Assembly: GCA_002700095.1 (NCBI GenBank)
Contig: PACL01000042.1
Location: forward strand, 1-38,488
Reading direction: 5' to 3'
Length of the DNA: 38,488 nt
Source of the DNA: Fulvimarina sp.
GTDB lineage: Bacteria > Pseudomonadota > Alphaproteobacteria > Rhizobiales > Rhizobiaceae
The first letter of the stretch is position 1. Each line of letters begins with the position of its first letter. Made by a program: the position numbers and the translations under genes. Shown one piece after another: positions 31,938 to 38,488 of this stretch. The notes below the pieces were generated by a model. That model saw only the letters and a program-made list of their open reading frames with translations. It was not told where the DNA came from and made no database searches.

Positions 31938-32646
31938 GCGCCAGCCTGCCGCGCGCGCCTTTCGAGCGCAGCGACAGGACGATGCCCGCATGGGCAGGAT
32001 CGACACTCGCCCAGGCCCGCTCGGCCTCGTCGAAGCGACCGAGATCGCGCAGCGCCTCGCCCCGGCAGAGGTGGTGTCCGTCGCTTAGGGCGCCGGCTGC
32101 GATCTCGCTAAGGATCTCGAGCGCATCCGCCTGGCGGTCGAGCAGCAGCGCCGCGCGGGCCGTGTTCAAAGCTGCATCGGGATCGCCGGGATGGCTCGCG
32201 AGATAGGCCGTGCCGGCGTCGAAGGACGCCTGCGGCTCGCCCGCCTCCAGCCCGCAGGCGCAGATCTCGAACAGTGCCTTGACGTTTGCGGGATCGAGCT
32301 CGCGGGCGCGGCGGGCGGCGGCGAAACCGTCTCCTGGCCGGCCCGAGAGCCGCAGTGCGAGGGCGTGATTGTAGTGGAGGGCGGCGTTGTCCGGCTCGGC
32401 CACGACCAGAATGTCGAGCGCGGCGGTCGCCGCCGGAAAGTCGCCGCGGGTCAGGGCGTGGAGAAGCGCGGCCGTGGCGGCGTGGGTTTCGGGCGACGGC
32501 GCCGTCGCTCCGGCCTGACGCCGCCGTGTCGCCGGCTGCCTGGCGCCGCTAGAGGCTCCGCTTCGCCCGTTCCTGCCTGCCCGGCCGCCTCGCATCGCGC
32601 CGTCTCCCGCATCTGTCCCGCCCGTCCGGCATCCATGGCAGGTCAT
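31912..32646 (-). CDS. Tetratricopeptide-repeat protein
   Basis: A 244-residue protein. The N-terminal ~55 residues are Arg/Gly-rich and disordered; after that come TPR-type helix pairs: AALDILVVAEPDNAALHYNH, RARELDPANVKALFEICACG, TAYLASHPGDPDAALNTARA and GEALRDLGRFDEAERAWASV. TPR proteins mediate protein contacts; no partner can be named. It lies 53 nt downstream of the desulfhydrase gene in the same direction and probably shares its transcript. The start is uncertain: a second ATG at MRGGRAG is 17 codons in. Its 3' end overlaps the converging DUF6065-like gene. Confidence 0.75.
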   Translation of the reverse strand: MTCHGCRTGGTDAGDGAMRGGRAGRNGRSGASSGARQPATRRRQAGATAPSPETHAATAALLHALTRGDFPAATAALDILVVAEPDNAALHYNHALALRLSGRPGDGFAAARRARELDPANVKALFEICACGLEAGEPQASFDAGTAYLASHPGDPDAALNTARAALLLDRQADALEILSEIAAGALSDGHHLCRGEALRDLGRFDEAERAWASVDPAHAGIVLSLRSKGARGRLALNPRSSPS

Positions 32647-32699
32647 GCGGCACGGCGGCAAGTGGGGCCGTCGGGCAGGCGGCGGCGAAGCGAGCCGGT

Positions 32700-33704
32700 T
32701 CAGTCGGCGCGGTCGCGGGTCAACAGTTCGGCATGGGGGAAGAGGGCGGGCGAACCGCCGCAATGGACGAAGAGCACGCGCCGGCCGGGCGCGATGCGGC
32801 CTCGTTCGACACAGTCGATCAGGCCGGCCATCGCCTTGCCGGTATAGACCGGGTCGAGGAACAGGCCCTCGCTGCGCGCCAGCCGGCCGATGGCGGCGTT
32901 GCCCTCGGCGCTCGGCACGGCATAGGCCTCGCCGACATAGCCGGTCTCGATGGCCACGTCCGCGGGATCGAACCGCGCGTCGAAGCCGAGGAGTTCGGCG
33001 CCCGCATCGGCCATCGCCGCTATCCGCTCGGAAAACGGCACCGCGCTGGCGCTGACGGCTATGCCGATCACCTTGGTCCGGGGCCAGAACATCGCGCAGC
33101 CGATGAGCAGCCCCGCCAGCGTCCCACCGGAGCCGACCGGGGCGACGATGAATTCGGGGGCCGGCCGTCCCGCCTCGCCATATTGCTCCGACAGCTCCTT
33201 CACCGCCGCGACGTAGCCCATGGCGCCCAGCGCGCTCGCTCCGCCGAGCGGGATGACGTACGGCGTCTCGCCCCTGGCCGATGCGGCGTCGGCATGCTGC
33301 TGCATGCGCGGGTTGATCTCGGCGAAATAGGCGTCGGGATCCAGGAAGTCGATCTCGGCGCCGAGGAGATGGTCGAGCAGCAGGTTGCCCTGCATGACGT
33401 CCGGCCTGTTGCCGCGCAGCACGAGGACCGGCTTCATGCCGAACTTGCGGGCCGCCGCCGCCGTCATCCTGGCGTGGTTCGACTGGTGGCCGCCGGTGGT
33501 GATGAGGACCTTCGCACCCCGGTCGAGCGCGTCGGCCATCAGATATTCGAGCTTGCGCACCTTGTTGCCGCCGCCGCCGAAGCCGGTGAAATCGTCGCGC
33601 TTGAGCGTCAGCTCGATGCCGAGTTCCGCGCCGATCCGCTTCAGATCCTCGAGGGGGGTCGGCAGGAAGCCGAGGGAGATGCGGGGAATGTCGGTCAGCT
33701 TCAT
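32700..33704 (-). CDS. D-cysteine desulfhydrase / ACC-deaminase-like PLP enzyme
   Basis: A 334-residue fold-type II PLP enzyme. The pyridoxal lysine is K48 in GGGGNKVRKLEYL, followed by TTGGHQSNHARMTA, the conserved SNHxR segment of this family. The phosphate-binding loop is VAPVGSGGTLAGLL. The C-terminal DPVYTGKAMAGL and FVHCGGSPALF also match D-cysteine desulfhydrase (DcyD), which splits D-cysteine into pyruvate, sulphide and ammonia. ACC deaminases share the fold, and the two cannot be told apart safely by eye. It is divergent from the peptide-type ATPase gene, so it may act on imported sulphur amino acids or peptides. Confidence 0.88.
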   Translation of the reverse strand: MKLTDIPRISLGFLPTPLEDLKRIGAELGIELTLKRDDFTGFGGGGNKVRKLEYLMADALDRGAKVLITTGGHQSNHARMTAAAARKFGMKPVLVLRGNRPDVMQGNLLLDHLLGAEIDFLDPDAYFAEINPRMQQHADAASARGETPYVIPLGGASALGAMGYVAAVKELSEQYGEAGRPAPEFIVAPVGSGGTLAGLLIGCAMFWPRTKVIGIAVSASAVPFSERIAAMADAGAELLGFDARFDPADVAIETGYVGEAYAVPSAEGNAAIGRLARSEGLFLDPVYTGKAMAGLIDCVERGRIAPGRRVLFVHCGGSPALFPHAELLTRDRAD

Positions 33705-33770
33705 GGTGCGCTCGAACTTGTGCCGAAAGGGGGTGTGCGGGGCACGGTGAAAGCAATCGCTGCTGTTGTG

Positions 33771-33783
33771 ATATATGATATAT
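33771..33783. promoter_or_regulatory. AT-rich near-palindrome in the divergent promoter region
   Basis: ATATATGATATAT is the only AT-rich stretch in the 186-nt space between the desulfhydrase and ATPase genes. It may contain -10 elements or an operator of a GntR-type regulator; no regulator gene is adjacent. Confidence 0.35.
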
Positions 33784-33795
33784 TTGGTAGGATCG

Positions 33796-33846
33796 GCGCA
33801 ACGCCTTCCATGGTGTATGAAGGTATCCTGCGCCTGAACGTTGCGC
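33796..33846 (+). promoter_or_regulatory. Nested inverted repeats in the leader of the ATPase gene
   Basis: GCGCAACG (33796-33803) pairs perfectly with CGTTGCGC (33839-33846), and the adjoining CCTTC (33804-33808) pairs with GAAGG (33819-33823). The pairs nest into one structured element 45 nt before the ATG. It could be a leader structure or a binding site; it matches no riboswitch I know. Confidence 0.35.
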
Positions 33847-33890
33847 TTGGCCGCCAACGGTGATTGCAGGCGCATAGGGCGGAGACCAAA

Positions 33891-35732
33891 ATGGCCGATC
33901 CGATCATCCGCGTCGACGGTCTCGGCGCGGCATTCTTTCGCGACGGGGCCTGGCACGACGTCGTGCGCGGCGTTTCCTTTGCCGTCCGTCCGCGCGAGAC
34001 ACTGGCGCTGGTCGGCGAATCCGGCTCCGGCAAGAGCGTGACCGCGCTGGCGATGATGCGGCTCCTGCCGCGCGAGACGAGCCGGCTCTCCGGCCAGATC
34101 CTCCTCGAAGGCCGCGACCTCCTGGCGTTGCCCGAGCCGGCGATGCGCCGGGTGCGCGGCAACGAGATCGCGATGATCTTCCAGGAGCCGATGACCAGCC
34201 TCAATCCGGCGCTGACCGTCGGCGACCAGATCTCTGAGGTGCTCGTCCATCACGAGTCGATGTCCTTCCGCGATGCGAAGGCCGAAACGCTCCGCCTCCT
34301 CGACAAGGTGCGTATTCCGGCCTCGGCGCGCCGCTTCGACGAATATCCGCACCAGTTGTCCGGCGGCATGCGGCAGCGGGTGATGATCGCCATCGCGCTG
34401 GCCTGCCGGCCGAAGCTTTTGATCGCCGACGAGCCGACCACGGCGCTGGACGTGACGATCCAGGCGCAGATTCTCGAGCTCATCAAGATCCTGCAGGAGG
34501 AAGAGGGTCTCGCCGTCCTGTTCATCACCCACGACATGGGCGTCGTCGCCGAGATTGCCGACCGGACGGCGGTGATGTTCAAGGGCGAGGTGGTGGAGAC
34601 CGGCGACACCGCCGCGATCTTCCACGCGCCGCGCCAGGCCTATACCCGGGCGCTGCTCTCCGCCGTGCCGGAACTGGGCTCGATGCGCGGCACCTTCCTG
34701 CCGGCCCGCTTCCCGCTGATCGATGCGGCTACCGGCAAGCCGGACGGCGTCGGCGAGACCGCCCGCGCGCCGGACCACGCCTCAATGCCGCTCCTGCGCG
34801 TCGAAGGTCTCACCGCCCGCTTCGACACGGCGTCCGGCTTTTTCGGCCGTGTCACCGGCCGGGTCCATGCCGTCGAGAACGTCTCTTTCGATCTGGCTGC
34901 CGGGGAGACGCTGGCTCTCGTCGGGGAATCGGGCTGCGGCAAGTCCTCGACCGGCCGGGCCATCATGCGGCTCACGCCGGCCCAGGCCGGCTCGATCGCC
35001 CTCGACGGCCGCGAGATCCTCGGCCTGAAGGGCGCCGATCTCGGTTTTCTGCGGCGCAGCGTCCAGATGATCTTCCAGGATCCGTTCGCCAGCCTCGACC
35101 CGCGCATGCGCGTCGGCGCGGCGATCGCCGAGCCGATGCTGGTGCACGGCACCGCCAGCCGCGGTGAGGCGCGGCACAGGGTCGCCGAACTCCTGCCGCG
35201 GGTCGGGCTCGAGCCGGCAATGGCGCGCCGCTATCCGCACGAATTCTCCGGCGGCCAGCGCCAGCGCATCTGCATCGCCCGGGCGCTGGCGCTGGAGCCG
35301 AGGCTGATCGTCGCCGACGAGGCGGTCTCGGCCCTCGACGTCTCGATCAAGGCGCAGGTGATCAACCTGATGCTCGACCTGCAGCGCGACCTCGGCCTCG
35401 CCTTCCTGTTCATCTCCCACGACATGGCGGTGGTCGAGCGGATGAGCCACCGGGTCGCGGTGATGTATCTCGGCGAGATCGTCGAGATCGGGCCGCGCGC
35501 GGCGATCTTCGAGAACCCCCAGCATCCCTATACCCGCCGTCTGCTGGCCGCCGTGCCGATCCCGGATCCGGCCCGCAAGGGCATCCGGCGGCCGCTCGAC
35601 GATGCCGAGATCAGGAACCCGATCCGCCCGGTGGACTATGCGCCGCCGAAACGGCAATGGCGGACCGTCTCCCCCGGTCATCTCGTCCAGCTCTGGGGCG
35701 AGGAATGGGCGGAGCCGGCGAAGGCGGCCTGA
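33891..35732 (+). CDS. Double ATPase of a peptide/glutathione-type ABC importer (GsiA-like)
   Basis: A 613-residue protein with two complete ABC domains, as in GsiA/DppDF fusions. The N-terminal domain has Walker [10 protein letters not shown], signature LSGGMRQRVMIA and Walker B LLIADEPTTALD. The C-terminal domain (from about residue 300) has GESGCGKSS, FSGGQRQRICIA and LIVADEAVSALD. Each half ends with the oligopeptide-binding tail typical of Dpp/Opp ATPases (QAYTRALLSAVPE; QHPYTRRLLAAVPIPDP). The matching DppB-type permease is on the opposite strand at the right edge, with the peptidase and cyclodeaminase genes between. The ATG chosen follows the leader structure; a short upstream frame is possible. 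Confidence 0.93.
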   Translation: MADPIIRVDGLGAAFFRDGAWHDVVRGVSFAVRPRETLALVGESGSGKSVTALAMMRLLPRETSRLSGQILLEGRDLLALPEPAMRRVRGNEIAMIFQEPMTSLNPALTVGDQISEVLVHHESMSFRDAKAETLRLLDKVRIPASARRFDEYPHQLSGGMRQRVMIAIALACRPKLLIADEPTTALDVTIQAQILELIKILQEEEGLAVLFITHDMGVVAEIADRTAVMFKGEVVETGDTAAIFHAPRQAYTRALLSAVPELGSMRGTFLPARFPLIDAATGKPDGVGETARAPDHASMPLLRVEGLTARFDTASGFFGRVTGRVHAVENVSFDLAAGETLALVGESGCGKSSTGRAIMRLTPAQAGSIALDGREILGLKGADLGFLRRSVQMIFQDPFASLDPRMRVGAAIAEPMLVHGTASRGEARHRVAELLPRVGLEPAMARRYPHEFSGGQRQRICIARALALEPRLIVADEAVSALDVSIKAQVINLMLDLQRDLGLAFLFISHDMAVVERMSHRVAVMYLGEIVEIGPRAAIFENPQHPYTRRLLAAVPIPDPARKGIRRPLDDAEIRNPIRPVDYAPPKRQWRTVSPGHLVQLWGEEWAEPAKAA

Positions 35733-35737
35733 GCCGT

Positions 35738-35764
35738 AGCGCGGGTCGGGTCTGCCGACGCGCT
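35738..35764. terminator. Bulged hairpin between convergent genes
   Basis: AGCGCG-GG-TCGG pairs with CCGA-CGCGCT around a 5-nt loop, giving ten base pairs with a 2-nt bulge, directly after the ATPase stop and before the cyclodeaminase stop. There is no T tract. Confidence 0.4.
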
Positions 35765-35777
35765 GGCGGCGGAGGCG

Positions 35778-36764
35778 TCAGAACAGCGGCACGACCGTCC
35801 CGATGTCGTCCGCCTCGGCCCGAGCGAGCACACGCGCCGCAAGGGCGATGTCGAAGACGTTGAGCCCGAAGCTCGAGAACAAAACCGAGGCCGTCTCGTC
35901 CGGGCGCCAGCCATCGACCACGATGGCGGCAAGGTCGGCCGCGACGCGGGACGGCTCGAAGCGCCCGGCGCGATACATCTGGAAGAGGCTCTTGGCGCTC
36001 TTCTCCGCAAATCCACCCCAGAGATCGACGGTCACGGCATCGAGCCCGTCGATGGCGCCGAAGCCGATCTCGTTGAAGCCGGCCTGGACGACCAGCCGCC
36101 CGGGGCGAACGACCTCCCGTCCGAGCAGCGGCGTCGGCGCCGCCGTGCAGCAGAGGACGACATCGGCATCCGCGATCGCCTCGAGCACAGTCTCCGCCGC
36201 CGCGACGGGCGGCCCGTCCGCCTGCCGCAGCTCAGAAAGGAGCACGTCCCGCCGCTCCGGCGTCCGGTTCCACAGGCGGATCGCCGCAACGCCCGGGAAC
36301 AGCGCCCGGACCATCTCCGCATGGGCTCTCGCCTGCGCGCCGGCCCCGAGGATCGCGACAGTGCGGATCCGGTGGGCCGCGAGGGTCTGCATGGCGATGG
36401 CCGAGACGGAGGCGGTGCGCATGCGGGTGAGGAGAGCGCTTTCGACGAGGCCGAGGGGCCGGCCGTCACCGAGCCGATGGACGAGGGTGGTGCTGGTGAT
36501 GCTGGGCAGCCCGGCGCCGGGGGCGGCGCGGTGCATCGCCCATTTCAGCCCCGCCGCGTCATAGCGCCCGCCGACCGAGGCCGGCAGGCCATAGGCCTTC
36601 TCGCGCGGGTCGGTGCCGACCGGAAGGACGCATTCGTCGACCATGACCGCCTCGCCGAGACGCAGGAGCCGCGTCGTTTCCCGCACGTCCTCCACCGCCA
36701 GCGACCAGTCGCCGGCGCCGGCCGCGAGCGCATTGGCGCGAGAGAGGATGCGCAGGGTGATCAT
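35778..36764 (-). CDS. Ornithine cyclodeaminase / mu-crystallin family enzyme
   Basis: A 328-residue NAD(P)-dependent enzyme. The dinucleotide loop is VAILGAGAQARAHAEM, followed by LWNRTPERRD, the strand that decides NAD(H) or NADP(H). The substrate half contains GLKWAMH and GLPSITSTTLVHRLGDGRPL, which fits the family. Members range from ornithine cyclodeaminase to delta-1-pyrroline-2-carboxylate or ketimine reductases and alanine or opine dehydrogenases, so the substrate is open. Its ATG overlaps the end of the peptidase gene (ATGA), and it is the last gene of a minus-strand operon with the peptidase and the importer permease. Confidence 0.88.
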   Translation of the reverse strand: MITLRILSRANALAAGAGDWSLAVEDVRETTRLLRLGEAVMVDECVLPVGTDPREKAYGLPASVGGRYDAAGLKWAMHRAAPGAGLPSITSTTLVHRLGDGRPLGLVESALLTRMRTASVSAIAMQTLAAHRIRTVAILGAGAQARAHAEMVRALFPGVAAIRLWNRTPERRDVLLSELRQADGPPVAAAETVLEAIADADVVLCCTAAPTPLLGREVVRPGRLVVQAGFNEIGFGAIDGLDAVTVDLWGGFAEKSAKSLFQMYRAGRFEPSRVAADLAAIVVDGWRPDETASVLFSSFGLNVFDIALAARVLARAEADDIGTVVPLF

Positions 36765-38122
36765 GCCCCGCCGTCTCCCATCCGTCCCATGGCGGTGAGC
36801 CAGACCCCCACCGACTTGAGGAACCGCGGATAGCCTTCGAGGGTGAGGAATTCGTCGACGCCATGGGCATTGCCGCCCCGCCCGGCACCGCCGATCAGGA
36901 AGGATCGGGTGTGCGGCGCAAAGGCATAGGCAGGGGCGGCGCCGATCGCCCAGGGCCAGATCTGCGGCGGACGGGAGGTCTCGGCATAGGCGGCAAGCAG
37001 CGCCTCGACGCCGGCCGAACGCCTCGGGAAGCGATGGCCCGGATAGGAGTCTGCGACGTCGATCGTCACGCCGTCCGGCCCGTCCTGCGCAAGTGCCGCC
37101 CGGTAGGCGTCGACGAAGTCGGCCGGATCGAGGCCCGGCGGGCATCGAAGGTCGAAACCGGCATGGGCCGACGCGGGAATCACCGCATCGCCGGCGACGG
37201 GCTCCGTGCGAAGGCTCGAAATGGTGGCGGAGGCCGTCGACAGCACATGGCAAAGCAGCGTCTCGGCATCGCCGTCGATGGCGTAGCGCCGGGTCTTTCG
37301 GAAGGCGAGTTCGGCCTTTGGATCGAAGCTCGCAGCGAGTTCGGAAACGATCTCTCGCGCCTCGGCGTCGAGCACGATCTCCGCGAGCCGCCCGGTCGGC
37401 GACTGGCCGAACCGGGTGAGGGCCGCGACGAGCCGGCTCGCCGGATTGGCGATCCACGGCGCGTTGCTGGAATGGATCGCGGCCGACGGACCGCCCCATT
37501 CGCCGCCCGCAACGCCGATCGTTCCCTTGGCGATGCCGGAAAAGCCGAGAGTGAGGCGGGGAGGCCCGCCGCCATATTCGCAGAAGGACGGGAACAGGCC
37601 GCCCAGCGACGGCCGCACCGGGCAGTCCGGCTCGGCCAGATAATCCCGCAGCGCGCCGCTGCCGCTTTCCTCCTCGCCCTCGACGACGATCTCGACATCG
37701 ACGCCGAGATCGCCCCGCTCGGCGAGGTCCTTCAGGACCGTCAGCATGCCGGCGAGGGGGCCCTTGTTGTTTTCCGCCCCGCGGGCGACGAAGCTCGGCC
37801 CGATCCCCTCGAGGTCGACGATCCCGCCGTCGAAGGGCGGGACCTGCCAGCCGTCGCTGCTCGCCGGCATCACGTCGTACATGTTGTAGAGGATGACCCT
37901 GGTCGCAGCGCCGGTGTCGATGCGGGCGTGGACGACCGGCGGCCGGCCCCGGCTCGGCTCGGCCGAGACGATCTCGGCGCCAAGGTCTCGGCTCAGCCAG
38001 TCGGTGAGGGCCGAGGCCTGCCGGGCTAGCGCCCGGTTGTCGCCGCGCACCGACGGGATGGCGCACCATTCCGCTGTCAGCGCCAGGGCCGCTTCGGTGA
38101 GTGCTTCGGGAGCCACGTTCAC
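36761..38122 (-). CDS. M20-family peptidase/deacylase homologue with altered metal site
   Basis: A 453-residue homologue of M20 zinc peptidases and amino-acid deacylases. The family framework is present: EGEEESGSG (148-156, catalytic Glu plus metal Glu) and NAHGVDEF with H420 near the C-terminus. Two expected ligands differ: the usual G/N-H-x-D motif reads YNMYDVMP (Met81 in place of His), and the bridging Asp of GAxDxKG reads RGAENNKGP (Asn118). The enzyme may use a different metal arrangement or be inactive; a subfamily-specific variant is possible. The start is GTG, overlapping the permease stop (GTGA). It probably processes a compound brought in by the importer. Confidence 0.87.
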   Translation of the reverse strand: MNVAPEALTEAALALTAEWCAIPSVRGDNRALARQASALTDWLSRDLGAEIVSAEPSRGRPPVVHARIDTGAATRVILYNMYDVMPASSDGWQVPPFDGGIVDLEGIGPSFVARGAENNKGPLAGMLTVLKDLAERGDLGVDVEIVVEGEEESGSGALRDYLAEPDCPVRPSLGGLFPSFCEYGGGPPRLTLGFSGIAKGTIGVAGGEWGGPSAAIHSSNAPWIANPASRLVAALTRFGQSPTGRLAEIVLDAEAREIVSELAASFDPKAELAFRKTRRYAIDGDAETLLCHVLSTASATISSLRTEPVAGDAVIPASAHAGFDLRCPPGLDPADFVDAYRAALAQDGPDGVTIDVADSYPGHRFPRRSAGVEALLAAYAETSRPPQIWPWAIGAAPAYAFAPHTRSFLIGGAGRGGNAHGVDEFLTLEGYPRFLKSVGVWLTAMGRMGDGGA

Positions 38123-38488
38123 AGCCGGATCCTCGGATTGAGGAAGACATAGGCGATGTCGACGAGGAAGTTCATCACCACGAAGACGAAGGCCGCAAAG
38201 AGAACCACGGCCTGGACCACGGGAAAATCCTTGGTCTGGATCGAATCGACCGCCAGACGCCCGATGCCGGGCCAGGCGAAGATGATCTCGGTGATCAGCG
38301 CGCCGCCGAGCAGCGAGGCGAAATACATGCCCTGCACGGTGATTACCGGGATCAGGGCGTTGCGCAGCGCATGGTGGACGACGATGCGCCAGCTGGAAAT
38401 CCCCTTGGCCCGGGCGGTGCGGATGTAGTTCTCCCCGAGCACCTCGATCAGGCTGGCGCGGACCAGCCGGGTGATGGCGCTGAAATAA
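38119..38488 (-). CDS. DppB-type ABC permease, C-terminal part (cut by window edge)
   Basis: The last ~122 residues of a peptide-type ABC permease. The coupling (EAA) loop is complete: VLGENYIRTARAKGISSWRI. It is followed by two or three membrane segments and the typical DppB ending LVDIAYVFLNPRIRL. The 5' part lies beyond the right edge. It is translationally linked to the peptidase gene by a 4-nt GTGA overlap. With the GsiA-like double ATPase it probably forms one importer; the second permease and the binding protein should lie upstream, outside the window. Confidence 0.92.
   Translation of the reverse strand, partial: YFSAITRLVRASLIEVLGENYIRTARAKGISSWRIVVHHALRNALIPVITVQGMYFASLLGGALITEIIFAWPGIGRLAVDSIQTKDFPVVQAVVLFAAFVFVVMNFLVDIAYVFLNPRIRL

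Overview
The window is GC-rich, densely coding chromosomal DNA, most likely from an alphaproteobacterium of the Rhizobiales/Hyphomicrobiales type. This rests on family content: a PetP/PetR-like MarR and response-regulator pair divergent from a class IV aminotransferase, an imelysin/di-haem iron operon with an Irr-like operator, and a complete C-P lyase cluster with clear Pho boxes. I see no rRNA, tRNA, CRISPR array or insertion sequence.

Layout. (1) 1-6562: a MarR regulator, an OmpR-type response regulator and a truncated histidine kinase on the minus strand, then a divergent branched-chain aminotransferase, a DMT exporter, a spermidine-synthase-like protein, a glyoxalase-II-like hydrolase and a secreted protein of unknown function. 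(2) 6735-12162: a minus-strand operon (imelysin, di-haem oxidoreductase, second imelysin, DUF1513 protein), probably for periplasmic or outer-membrane iron handling, with a tandem operator 21 bp apart in front of it. (3) 12306-24331: the phosphonate (C-P lyase) locus. phnG-H-I-J-K-L plus a hexapeptide acetyltransferase forms one series and phnC-D-E-M-N a second. Each series starts at its own Pho box, and the divergent repressor gene phnF sits at the end. A BrnT/BrnA toxin-antitoxin pair lies antisense between phnJ and phnK, and a possible small membrane-protein gene lies antisense between phnI and phnJ. No phnP is present. (4) 24354-31111: a PHP-family metallo-phosphoesterase divergent from a five-gene operon (Tat-exported PotD-like binding protein, lysophospholipid-type acyltransferase, ATPase, two permeases). 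The shared intergenic region carries 11-bp Pho-type direct repeats facing both ways. (5) 31236-38488: a conserved unknown protein, a TPR protein, a D-cysteine desulfhydrase/ACC-deaminase-like enzyme, a double ATPase of a peptide/glutathione-type importer, an ornithine-cyclodeaminase-family enzyme, an M20 peptidase homologue with altered metal ligands, and the end of a DppB-like permease.

How it fits together. Blocks 3 and 4 look like one phosphate-starvation island. PhnCDE imports phosphonates, PhnGHIJKLM cleaves the C-P bond, and PhnN converts ribose 1,5-bisphosphate to PRPP. The missing cyclic phosphodiesterase step (PhnP) may be filled by the neighbouring PHP protein. The second importer, which resembles polyamine transporters by sequence, carries Pho-type promoter elements and is therefore a candidate for uptake of a phosphorus-containing organic cation or ester. 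This transporter, with its acyltransferase and a permease containing a periplasmic coiled-coil insertion, is the least described part of the window.
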